A DNA stretch of 14,517 nucleotides from Sulfuricella sp. GTDB taxonomy: Bacteria; Pseudomonadota; Gammaproteobacteria; Burkholderiales; Sulfuricellaceae. The first letter of the stretch is position 1, and every line of letters begins with the position of its first letter. Below, piece after piece: positions 7,170-13,979 of this stretch. The DNA is taken from NCBI GenBank assembly GCA_019911785.1, contig JAIOJM010000032.1, positions 1-14,517 on the forward strand. The letters run 5' to 3'. Position numbers and translations under genes: made by a program. Under the pieces are notes generated by a model, which had not been told where the DNA came from, did not search any database, and saw nothing but the letters and a program-made list of their open reading frames with translations.

Positions 7170-8747
7170 ATGTCGACTGAAGCCAAATCCGTTCTTTACG
7201 TCCGTCTGCCCTGCTGGAAGATCTATCCTGGCGGCGTCATCTATGTCGCCGACTACATTCACAAACAGCGGCCGGACATTCATCAGCACCTTCTTGACCT
7301 GGCGTTGGTTGCGCCGTCCGACCGCAAGCGTGTTTTAAAGGAGCATCTGCGCACGCTGCGTCCGGACGTGGTGGCTTTTTCATGGCGCAACATGCAGTCC
7401 TTCGGTCCCCACCCTGAAGACGACGCCCTCGGCGTGGTGATGAACTTCGACCATTCGCCGAAGCTGTATCGCAGGCTGAAAGCCGCCAAGGATTCGCTGA
7501 CCATCATCTATGACTATCTGTCCAGCCGGCTGCACAATTTCGGCTACATGAAGCTGGTCAGGCGGATGCTGCCCGCCACGCGCGTTGTGGTCGGCGGGAC
7601 GGCAGTGTCGATATTCGGCAAATATGTCGCCGAGAAATGCCCGCCCGACACGGTGATCGTCATCGGCGAAGGCGAGGACGCCATGCTGTCGATTGTCGAT
7701 GGTTTCACCCAACCAGCCGGCGAGCATTATTACAAGGACCATTCGGGCCGCGTCGATCATCGCAACCGGGCGGAAACCTTCGATTTGCGCCAGCTTACGG
7801 CGGTCGATTTTACTTACGTCGAATCGATTTTTCCCGACTTCCACCGTTATCTCGACGATGACATCGGCGTGCATACCAAGCGGGGATGCCCTCTTCAATG
7901 CCATTTCTGCCTGTACAACAAAATCGAGGGCGCCATGCAGCGCTATCGCGAGCCGGCAGAGATCGCCATTGAGGTGGAAACACTGAACAAGCGCTACGGC
8001 ATCAAGCGGATCTGGTTCACGGATGCGCAATTCTGCTCAACCAAGAGGAGCACCGAGCACGTCGAGCATATCCTGGACGAGCTGCTGGCAAGAAAAGTTG
8101 ATATCAGCTGGTCAGGGTATCTGCGACTGAACCATCTGACGCCGGAAATCGCGCGGAAGATGCTGGCAACGGGAATGGGCAGCGTTGATCTGTCCTTCAC
8201 CGGGTCGCAGGAGATCATCGACAAGCTGACCCTGGGCTATTCGCTGGAGCAGCAGATGGACGCCTTCCGCATGTTCCAGGCGAACGGCCACACCGATCAG
8301 AAGATCAAACTTTACATGCCCTTGAATGCTCCCGGCGAGACTGTCCAAACCCTGCAAAAGACCGTCGCGAAGATCAAGGAACTGTATGCAATGTTCGGCC
8401 GCGACAACGTGCTGCCGTTCATCTTTTTCATCGGCATTCAACCCGGTACACCGGTGGAACGTCTGCTGATCAGCCAGGGTTATCTGAAACCGGACTACAA
8501 CCCGCTCACCTTCAATCCATTTCTCATCAAAAAGCTGCTCTACAATCCAAAGCCGCTCGGCCGCCTGATCGGTCGCGCCTACCTCGAAGCGATCGAAACA
8601 TCCGATCCGAACAGCGAGTATATTGGCCGCGCCACGATGGATATCATCGAGCGGGAATTGGCCAAGCCGGAGGTGGTGGCAGCTTGCGGGGGCGATTCTT
8701 CAGTCCGGCCCACCATTGAGCCAACTTCATGTTCATGCAAGGCATAA
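7170..8747 (+). CDS. B12-binding-domain radical SAM protein, substrate unknown
   Basis: This 525-aa protein combines an N-terminal cobalamin-binding-type Rossmann domain (about 1-185; GGTAVS from 142, GEGED 166-170) with a radical SAM TIM-barrel whose cluster ligands are C240, C244 and C247 in KRGCPLQCHFC. Downstream barrel elements include RIWFTDAQF and GSVDLSFTGSQ. The C-terminus, about 100 residues after the barrel, ends in a CSC tail. Proteins of this architecture often methylate unactivated carbon or phosphorus, or build cofactors and lipids, but the substrate cannot be told here. The ATG at 7170 is well supported by GGAGG (7161-7165). It is monocistronic or first in a unit with the peroxiredoxin 78 bp downstream. 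The canonical DxHxxG cobalamin motif is not seen, which is usual in the radical SAM class. Confidence 0.88.
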   Translation: MSTEAKSVLYVRLPCWKIYPGGVIYVADYIHKQRPDIHQHLLDLALVAPSDRKRVLKEHLRTLRPDVVAFSWRNMQSFGPHPEDDALGVVMNFDHSPKLYRRLKAAKDSLTIIYDYLSSRLHNFGYMKLVRRMLPATRVVVGGTAVSIFGKYVAEKCPPDTVIVIGEGEDAMLSIVDGFTQPAGEHYYKDHSGRVDHRNRAETFDLRQLTAVDFTYVESIFPDFHRYLDDDIGVHTKRGCPLQCHFCLYNKIEGAMQRYREPAEIAIEVETLNKRYGIKRIWFTDAQFCSTKRSTEHVEHILDELLARKVDISWSGYLRLNHLTPEIARKMLATGMGSVDLSFTGSQEIIDKLTLGYSLEQQMDAFRMFQANGHTDQKIKLYMPLNAPGETVQTLQKTVAKIKELYAMFGRDNVLPFIFFIGIQPGTPVERLLISQGYLKPDYNPLTFNPFLIKKLLYNPKPLGRLIGRAYLEAIETSDPNSEYIGRATMDIIERELAKPEVVAACGGDSSVRPTIEPTSCSCKA

Positions 8748-8825
8748 ATATGCGCGCCCATCACCTCTGAAAAAAACGCTGTGTTGCCTGTTGCGCTGGT
8801 GCCGTTTTTTGTCAACAATGACGCT

Positions 8826-9305
8826 ATGGCCAACACGGTAACCTCTATGCTCGACCGACCCGTTCCAGACTTTGAACTTCCCGCGACCGGGGACAAGCCA
8901 TTCCGCTTATCCACGGCCAAAGGAAAACCCGTAGTACTGTACTTCTATCCCAAAGACTCCACCCCCGGCTGCACTACCGAAGCACAACAGTTCCGCGATC
9001 TTTATCCGGAGTTTCAGGCCCATGGCTGCCAAATTTACGGCATCTCGCGCGATAGCCTGAAGTCCCACGAAAATTTCAAGGCGAAACAGAATCTGCCGTT
9101 CGAGTTGCTCAGCGACAGGGAAGAAGCCGCCTGCAATCTGTTCGGCGTCATCAAAATGAAGAATATGTATGGCAAACAGGTCAGGGGCATCGAACGCAGC
9201 ACCTTCGTCATCGACGGCGGAGGCGTGCTGCGGCGCGAGTGGCGCGGCGTGAAGGTCGCCGGCCATGCCCGGGAAGTGATTGAATTCATCGAGACGCTTA
9301 AATAA
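8826..9305 (+). CDS. Peroxiredoxin, Bcp/PrxQ family
   Basis: A 159-aa thiol peroxidase that reduces hydrogen and organic peroxides, probably cytoplasmic. The peroxidatic cysteine is C49 in PKDSTPGCTTEA. In E. coli Bcp the resolving cysteine sits five residues later; here that position is Q54. Two other cysteines, C68 and C103, remain, so the enzyme is either 1-Cys or uses an unusual resolving position. The ATG at 8826 places the conserved PVPDFELPATG about 12 residues in. A GTG start at 8781 is possible but adds a non-family extension, and neither start has a clear ribosome-binding site. PhoH2 starts 10 bp after the stop, indicating co-transcription. Confidence 0.93.
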   Translation: MANTVTSMLDRPVPDFELPATGDKPFRLSTAKGKPVVLYFYPKDSTPGCTTEAQQFRDLYPEFQAHGCQIYGISRDSLKSHENFKAKQNLPFELLSDREEAACNLFGVIKMKNMYGKQVRGIERSTFVIDGGGVLRREWRGVKVAGHAREVIEFIETLK

Positions 9306-9315
9306 AGGGTTCCCA

Positions 9316-10716
9316 ATGGCAGCACGAAAGTCACACATTCATTCCAAGATATTTGTTCTCGATACCAACGTGCTGATGCACGATCCGTCGAGCCTGTTCC
9401 ATTTCGATGAGCACGACATCTTCCTGCCGATGATCACCCTGGAAGAACTGGACAACAACAAGAAAGGCATGACCGAGGTCGCACGCAATGCGCGCCAGGC
9501 CAGCCGCTTCCTGGACGAGATCGTCACCGGCGCCCAGACCGCGATGGAAGACGGCTTCCCCCTCTCCATCAACAATCGAAGCTGTAGCGGGCGCCTGTTC
9601 CTGCAAACCAGCCAGATGAACGGCGAACTGCCCGCCGGCATGCCGACCAGCAAGGCTGACAACCAGATCATCAGCGTGGTGATGCACCTGCAGCAGCAAT
9701 ACCCCAAGCGCGAGGTCATCCTGGTGTCGAAGGACATCAACATGCGCATCAAGGCCCGCGCCCTGGGCTATGCCGCGGAGGACTACTTCAACGACAAGGT
9801 GCTGGAAGACACCGATCTGCTTTATACCGGTCTCAAGGCGCTGCCGCAGGATTTCTGGGAATACCACGGCAAGGGCATGGAGTCCTGGCAGGAAGGCGGC
9901 CATACCTTTTACCGCATCAAGGGGCCGCTTTGCGCCAGCCTGCTGGTCAACGAATTCGTCTATTACGAATTCGACAACCCGTTCCACGCCATCGTCAGGG
10001 AATTAAACGGCAACACCGCCGTGCTGGAAACGATCAAGGATTTTACCCATCTCAAACACAACGTCTGGGGCATCACCGCGCGCAACCGCGAACAGAATTT
10101 CGCCCTGAACCTGCTGATGAACCCGGAGGTGGATTTCATCACCCTGCTCGGCCAGGCCGGCACCGGCAAGACTCTGCTCACCCTGGCCTCCGCCCTGACG
10201 CAGACGCTGGACCAGAAGCTTTACAGCGAAATCATCATGACCCGTGTCACCGTCCCGGTCGGGGAAGACATCGGCTTCCTGCCCGGCACCGAGGAAGAAA
10301 AAATGGCGCCGTGGATGGGTGCGCTGGAAGACAACCTGGACGTGCTCAACAAGACCGACGAGAATGCCGGCGACTGGGGACGGGCCGCAACCCAGGACCT
10401 GATCCGCTCGCGGGTCAAGATCAAGTCGCTCAACTTCATGCGTGGCCGCACCTTCCTGAACAAATTCCTGATCATCGACGAAGCGCAGAACCTGACGCCC
10501 AAGCAGATGAAAACCCTGGTCACCCGCGCCGGCCCCGGCACCAAAGTGGTCTGTCTCGGCAACATCGCGCAGATCGACACGCCTTATCTGACCGAGGGCA
10601 GTTCCGGGCTGACTTACGTGGTAGACCGTTTCAAGGGGTGGGAACATTCCGGCCACGTCACGCTGCTGCGTGGTGAACGTTCAAGGCTGGCGGATTACGC
10701 AGCGGAGGTACTTTAA
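9316..10716 (+). CDS. PhoH2-type protein: PIN ribonuclease domain fused to PhoH ATPase
   Basis: This 466-aa protein has an N-terminal PIN domain (about 12-150) with the first catalytic acid D16 in FVLDTNVLMHD and E-rich ITLEELDNNKKG. The C-terminal PhoH-like P-loop ATPase has Walker A GQAGTGKT (279-286) and Walker B LIIDEAQ (D388/E389). Mycobacterial PhoH2 of the same architecture is described as an ATP-dependent RNA helicase with RNase activity, so a role in RNA turnover under stress is likely. The ATG at 9316, preceded by AAAGGG, is chosen over an upstream in-frame ATG inside the peroxiredoxin gene. It is co-transcribed with that gene. Its last 17 codons and stop recur at 11997-12050, and the stop is followed at once by REP sequence. 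Confidence 0.93.
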   Translation: MAARKSHIHSKIFVLDTNVLMHDPSSLFHFDEHDIFLPMITLEELDNNKKGMTEVARNARQASRFLDEIVTGAQTAMEDGFPLSINNRSCSGRLFLQTSQMNGELPAGMPTSKADNQIISVVMHLQQQYPKREVILVSKDINMRIKARALGYAAEDYFNDKVLEDTDLLYTGLKALPQDFWEYHGKGMESWQEGGHTFYRIKGPLCASLLVNEFVYYEFDNPFHAIVRELNGNTAVLETIKDFTHLKHNVWGITARNREQNFALNLLMNPEVDFITLLGQAGTGKTLLTLASALTQTLDQKLYSEIIMTRVTVPVGEDIGFLPGTEEEKMAPWMGALEDNLDVLNKTDENAGDWGRAATQDLIRSRVKIKSLNFMRGRTFLNKFLIIDEAQNLTPKQMKTLVTRAGPGTKVVCLGNIAQIDTPYLTEGSSGLTYVVDRFKGWEHSGHVTLLRGERSRLADYAAEVL

Positions 10717-10861
10717 TCCAAATTGCCCATTGGAATACTCGTGCATGTAGGAGCGCAGCCCTCGCCGCGATCAGCCGTTCGCCGCGAATCAACCACCGCA
10801 TCGGCCCGAGGGCAGGCCTCCTACAACATCACCCCTGTAGGAGCGGCGCCCTCGCCGCGAT
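10661..10861 (+). repeat. Long direct repeat, copy 1: phoH2 tail + REP composite
   Basis: This copy starts inside phoH2, carries its stop, the conserved leader (10722-10745), REP A-like (10746-10771, stem partly broken), the linker, REP B reversed (10800-10825) and REP A (10836-10861). It matches 11995-12182 at a constant offset of 1,334 bp. Over the first 95 bp I count five differences; later, copy 2 lacks about 13 bp including a REP head. Confidence 0.9.
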
Positions 10862-10884
10862 TAGCGTCCATCCCAGTTAAAAGG

Positions 10885-11290
10885 GTAGCGTAGAGAACAG
10901 GCTCTCGCCTGCCCTCCCTCATCAAACCGTGCATGCGGCTTTCCCGCACACGGCTTTCCGATGTTCTTCACGCCAAGGCATGCGCTGATTTCCAGCCAGC
11001 CGTTGTCGGAACCTTGTATAGCCCATAGCGCGTATAAAGCTGTTGTCTCGGGAAACGACCAATGTCGGCTCCACAATCCCTGACCTTGTGCAGCTTCATC
11101 AGGTGCGTGCGCAGGCGCTCTTCTGCATGCGTCCTTACCTTTTCCAATACGCCACTGGAATTGCGATAATGGAAGTAGTTCGCCCACCCGCGAAGGCTGG
11201 CGTTCATGCTTCCGACAATACCCTTATACGCGGCGATAAGTTCCAAACTGTTAGAGCTTACCCCTGTTACGCGCATGGGGGACGGTAAAA
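10885..11290 (-). mobile_element. Truncated group II intron, 3' end only
   Basis: On the minus strand this fragment holds the end of the intron-encoded protein (10968-11276) and then an RNA hairpin at 10956-10924. That hairpin matches domain V: AAGCCGTG, TGCGG, a GAAAG loop, CCGCA, a 2-nt TG bulge, CACGGTTT. A domain VI-like stem follows (GCAGGC-GAGA-GCCTGT, within 10920-10890), ending near CGCTAC, a plausible 3' splice site around 10885. The reverse transcriptase part, domains I-III and the 5' end are absent, cut off near 11280-11292 where higA ends. The 3' exon side runs in about 23 bp to a REP unit. It cannot splice or move by itself. Confidence 0.85.
10968..11276 (-). pseudogene. Group II intron maturase/reverse transcriptase, C-terminal remnant
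   Basis: The 102-residue open frame carries the GIIM maturase block LRGWANYFHYRNSS, then RTHAEERLRTHLMKLHK, and the typical end YTRYGLYKVPTTAGW. The normal C-terminal stop is kept. The reverse transcriptase palm with its YADD motif, normally several hundred residues upstream, is missing; the sequence runs straight into the higA 3' end. The apparent ATG at 11276 is incidental. The family's role is to help the intron RNA fold and to copy it into DNA; this piece cannot. Confidence 0.88.
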
Positions 11291-11292
11291 CT

Positions 11293-11598
11293 CTATGCGG
11301 CCATTTCTAGCGGCCTGACTTCTTGCTCGATCCGTTTGCCGATCTCGCTCTCTGCCTGTTTCAAGTCGAAAGAGCTTTGCAGGTTGAGCCAGAACTGCGC
11401 CGTGGTACCGAAGCAGCGCGCCAACCGTAGCGCAGTGTCAGGCGTAATGGCCCGGCGCTCGCGCACAATGTCATTGATTCGAGTAGCAGGCACACGCAAC
11501 TCAATCGCCAAGGCGTGGGCGCTCATATTCATGGGCACAAGGTACTCTTCGCGGATTATCTCTCCTGGGTGAATCGGTCTCATCTTATTCGTTGCCAT
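11293..11598 (-). CDS. higA: HigA-type antitoxin, XRE-family HTH
   Basis: This 101-aa antitoxin opens with the family signature PIHPGEIIREEYLVPMNMS. A helix-turn-helix follows (about 25-60: ALAIELRVPATRINDIVRERRAI), then LARCFGTTAQFWLNLQSSFDL. It should bind and neutralise HigB and repress the operon by binding its promoter. It lies 13 bp downstream of higB, in the toxin-first order typical of higBA, with a strong AAGGAGG in the gap, which favours ample antitoxin translation. Its stop abuts the group II intron remnant. Confidence 0.93.
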   Translation of the reverse strand: MATNKMRPIHPGEIIREEYLVPMNMSAHALAIELRVPATRINDIVRERRAITPDTALRLARCFGTTAQFWLNLQSSFDLKQAESEIGKRIEQEVRPLEMAA

Positions 11599-11611
11599 CT
11601 CATAACCTCCT

Positions 11612-11893
11612 TCAGTGGTAATCGACGATCTCTACGTTTTCCGGCCCGGCTGCGGTCCAGACAAAACACACGCGCCATTGACCATTGATGCGAATGCTGT
11701 GCTGCCCTTTTTGATCATCTTTCAATGCTTCGAGCCGGTTGCCTGGGGGCGAGGCCAAGTCTCGCAATTCCACGGCGTCTTCAAGCATCTGCAGTTTGCG
11801 CTGCGCGACGGATTCAATGTTCCTGAACCGCCGCGGTTTTCTGCCTTCGTAAAGCGCTTCTGTATCGGCGCACAGGAATGATCGGATCGTCAT
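11612..11893 (-). CDS. higB: HigB-type toxin, RelE superfamily mRNA interferase
   Basis: This 93-aa toxin is close to the usual HigB length. IRSFLCADTEALYEG matches the family N-terminus (MIKSF.. type). The C-terminal half, LEALKDDQKGQHSIRINGQW then RVCFVW and VEIVDYH, carries the conserved basic and aromatic residues of the RelE fold. These toxins cleave mRNA on the ribosome. The pair looks intact: neither frame is broken. It sits inside the segment bounded by the duplicated phoH2 tail, consistent with horizontal arrival. The promoter is immediately upstream; the predicted -10 ends only 5 nt before the ATG. Confidence 0.93.
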   Translation of the reverse strand: MTIRSFLCADTEALYEGRKPRRFRNIESVAQRKLQMLEDAVELRDLASPPGNRLEALKDDQKGQHSIRINGQWRVCFVWTAAGPENVEIVDYH

Positions 11894-11898
11894 GGCTA

Positions 11899-11933
11899 AT
11901 TGTATTGCCGCTATTCGTTAAACGTCAAGCGTT
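11899..11933 (-). promoter_or_regulatory. higBA promoter with overlapping inverted repeat
   Basis: On the minus strand: -35 TTGACG (11928-11923), an 18-bp spacer and -10 TACAAT (11904-11899). AACG-TCAAG-CGTT (11921-11933) is a small inverted repeat across the -35, and CGTTAAA occurs twice nearby, so it may be the HigA operator. The start site implied by the -10 falls at or next to the higB ATG, suggesting leaderless toxin mRNA or a different true promoter. Confidence 0.5.
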
Positions 11934-11994
11934 AAATAAATACCATGCTGCAATGTGCAGCGGCACCACCTTAATCATCTCTTGGCGCTCGCAT

Positions 11995-12182
11995 CGCTGG
12001 TGCGTGGTGAAAGTTCAAGGCTGGCGGATTACGCGGCGGAGGTACTTTAACCCAAATTGCCCATTGGAATATTCGTGCATGTAGGAGCGGCGGCCCCGCC
12101 GCGATCAACCGTTCGCCGCGAATCAACCACCGCATCGGCCCGGGGGCGGGCCTCCTACAACATCTCCCGCCCTCGCCGCGAT
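11995..12182 (+). repeat. Long direct repeat, copy 2
   Basis: Second copy of 10661-10861. It includes the phoH2 tail, leader, REP A (12080-12105), linker and REP B reversed (12134-12159), then a headless REP A tail (about 12167-12182) running into the stop codon of the nucleotidyltransferase gene. Confidence 0.9.
11997..12050 (+). pseudogene. Duplicated phoH2 3' end (17 codons + stop)
   Basis: Reads LVRGESSRLADYAAEVL-stop, against LLRGERSRLADYAAEVL-stop at the end of the intact gene: two amino-acid changes and one silent change. It has no start and cannot be a gene. It marks the boundary of a duplication. Confidence 0.9.
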
Positions 12183-13321
12183 CAATCAAGCCTGTCCACG
12201 CGCTTGCGAAGCCCGCCGATGGCCCGCAGCAAATACAGCCACGGCAGCCAGTCCGGTCTTGCATGAGGTAACCGGGCGCGCATGTAGGCGGCCGGAGGAA
12301 ACACCAGCTCGCGCACAAAACGAAGCTTGCTGAGCAGGCCGTCAAGGGCGCATAAATCCAGCCAGCGCCGGCGCAAATGGTTTGCGCTCAGGTATTTGGC
12401 CGCCGGCTCCACCGGGCTTGGCCGGGCGAGTGCGGCAAGCACTTCTGCCGGAATGGGGGTGGCAAAACAGACCTGGGCCTGCCTTATCCCTTCCAGGCAG
12501 ACGGCTCGCAAGCCTTTACGCTCGGCAAGCGTCAACAATTCGTCCCATTGCGGCGGCGTCAAAGCCAGCGCCAGCAAGTGGATGTCATACAACCAGATCA
12601 AGCGGTCGCCGCTGAAGTGGGCCACGCCGCCGACAAAGTAGGGACTCTGCTTGTGCCCGGCGCGGTGCATGCATGCGATCAGCAGGGCGTGAACCGGGCT
12701 CGCGGCAAGCGCATCGGGAGACAGGGCGGGCAATGGCAAGGCCGCTCTGCGCAACTCGTCATACTCGAACAGCCGCGACAAAAGCTCCGAGTTGTTGATT
12801 TTCCAGTGCAGGTCGAGCGTGTGTTCGCCACCGCCCGCCACCTCCCGCGTCAAGCAGGCCTGATAACTCATCAGCTCGCCGAGTTCCAGCATGCGAACAA
12901 AACCCAGAGAAGTCAGCGCGTCCATCACCCGCGCCCGTTCATGCAACGGAATGATCAGGTCGGTATCGCCGCGCGTCCGCAATGCCGGGCTTGAATAGAG
13001 CGAATAGGCCAGCGCCGTGCCCTTGAACAACACCGGCCGGATCCCGATCCGAGCCAGCGCTGCCAGCATTTCCGCGACCACCTGCTGATGCCGCAGCTCC
13101 CACATGGTCCCGGCGATAGCCTGCCGATGCAGCGCCTGCAACAGGGCTGGCGGCCAGCCTGGCGCATCGTGTATGCGCTCATACAACAATGCCTGCACCC
13201 CGTGATATTCGCTACGTTTCAGGAAGGCATCAGCCAGCGCCGCATTTTCCTCATCCGGCCAGGCAGGGTTCTCGCCACGCAAAACGCCGCACATCAAGGC
13301 TTCAACAATTTGAGTGTTCAA
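12182..13321 (-). CDS. Nucleotidyltransferase-fold protein (NTP_transf_5 type)
   Basis: This 379-aa protein resembles the uncharacterised NTP_transf_5 family often found in exopolysaccharide and other surface-sugar loci. The core reads GIRPVLFKGTALAYSLY, followed by RTRGDTDLIIP, whose D-x-D pair is the expected metal site of a polymerase-beta-type nucleotidyltransferase. HWKINNSELL and a His-rich middle (CMHRAGHKQSPY) follow, and the C-terminus is basic and hydrophobic. The reaction and substrate are unknown. The frame opens straight after a stop, and the first codon is TTG (13319-13321) with AAGGTGAT a few bases upstream; the next in-frame ATG is at codon 10. Its stop overlaps the end of a REP tail. 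It shares strand and probably locus with the glycosyltransferase at 14145. Confidence 0.8.
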   Translation of the reverse strand: MNTQIVEALMCGVLRGENPAWPDEENAALADAFLKRSEYHGVQALLYERIHDAPGWPPALLQALHRQAIAGTMWELRHQQVVAEMLAALARIGIRPVLFKGTALAYSLYSSPALRTRGDTDLIIPLHERARVMDALTSLGFVRMLELGELMSYQACLTREVAGGGEHTLDLHWKINNSELLSRLFEYDELRRAALPLPALSPDALAASPVHALLIACMHRAGHKQSPYFVGGVAHFSGDRLIWLYDIHLLALALTPPQWDELLTLAERKGLRAVCLEGIRQAQVCFATPIPAEVLAALARPSPVEPAAKYLSANHLRRRWLDLCALDGLLSKLRFVRELVFPPAAYMRARLPHARPDWLPWLYLLRAIGGLRKRVDRLD

Positions 13322-13351
13322 TCATCACCTTGCTTCAATATATCAACCGCG

Positions 13352-13490
13352 ATCGGCCCGAGGGCGGGCCTCCTACAATATCCCCCATGTAGGAGCGGCG
13401 CCCGCGCCGCGATTAGCCGTTCGCCGCGCATCAACCACCGCATCGGCCCGGGGCGGGCCTCCTACAACAGCCCCCCTCCTCGCCGCGATA
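13352..13490. repeat. REP cluster downstream of the RAYT
   Basis: REP B reversed (13352-13377), REP A forward (13388-13413, loop CCCG), linker with CGTTCGCCGCG and ATCAACCACCGCATCGG, REP B reversed (13442-13466, loop of 3), and a headless REP A tail (about 13474-13490). The 13388-13466 pair is a composite with outward heads. Confidence 0.9.
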
Positions 13491-13494
13491 AACC

Positions 13495-13947
13495 CTACAG
13501 CCAGATCGCATCCCAATGCGGATAATCCCCCACCCGATCGACCAGGCCGGCACGCAAAGGGTTGGCAACGATGTACCGGGCAAGTTCCGCCAGATCTTCC
13601 TCCCTGCGCAAGGCGTGATCATGAAAGCCGGTTTGCCAAATGCGGCTGCCCAGCCTGTGCGCCGTCACCGCTTTGATTGCGCCGACAACCTGAGGCAGCG
13701 AGGCGCCAGTCCCCAGTTGCATCAACCAATGCATGTGATCCGGCATCACCACAAAGGCCAGCGTTGTCGCCTCGTCGCGCGCCTGTGCCTGCCGCAGCGC
13801 ATTTATCAGCAAGCGCGCCGAGACCAAATCAGAAAAAACAGGTTGCCGGTCAAATGTAACCGTGGTGACGTGATAGACCTGTCCGGGCAGGGATACCCGG
13901 CCGTTGCGCAAATCCTTTCCGTGCGGTTGGGTGCCTTCTTTCTGCAT
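13495..13947 (-). CDS. REP-associated tyrosine transposase (RAYT, Y1-HUH family)
   Basis: This 150-aa protein has the HUH motif as HMH (71-73, in VMPDHMHWLM) and a candidate catalytic tyrosine Y125 in ELARYIVANPLRAGLV. The family ends QVYHVTTVTF (N-side) and WQTGFHDHALR are present, so it appears intact. RAYTs bind and cleave single-stranded REP DNA at the GTAG head and are thought to spread REP/BIME units. It is flanked on both sides by REPs (13352-13490 and 13980-14149), as is typical. The ATG at 13947 is preceded by GGGAGC; the open frame continues upstream to 14166, but that part only translates REP sequence. It interrupts a same-strand pair of surface-sugar genes. Confidence 0.93.
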   Translation of the reverse strand: MQKEGTQPHGKDLRNGRVSLPGQVYHVTTVTFDRQPVFSDLVSARLLINALRQAQARDEATTLAFVVMPDHMHWLMQLGTGASLPQVVGAIKAVTAHRLGSRIWQTGFHDHALRREEDLAELARYIVANPLRAGLVDRVGDYPHWDAIWL

Positions 13948-13979
13948 TTCTGCTCCCGCTGCAATAATTGCTGACCGCG

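Noticed and set aside
9331..10656. Long open frames antisense to phoH2
   Set aside because: They mirror the codon pattern of a well-supported gene and show no recognisable protein motif; the same holds for the antisense frames over selD (1048-1935) and selU (2044-2856).
10861..11187. Second minus-strand frame containing GKPHARFDEGG
   Set aside because: This is the translation of group II intron domain V and neighbouring RNA sequence, not a protein.
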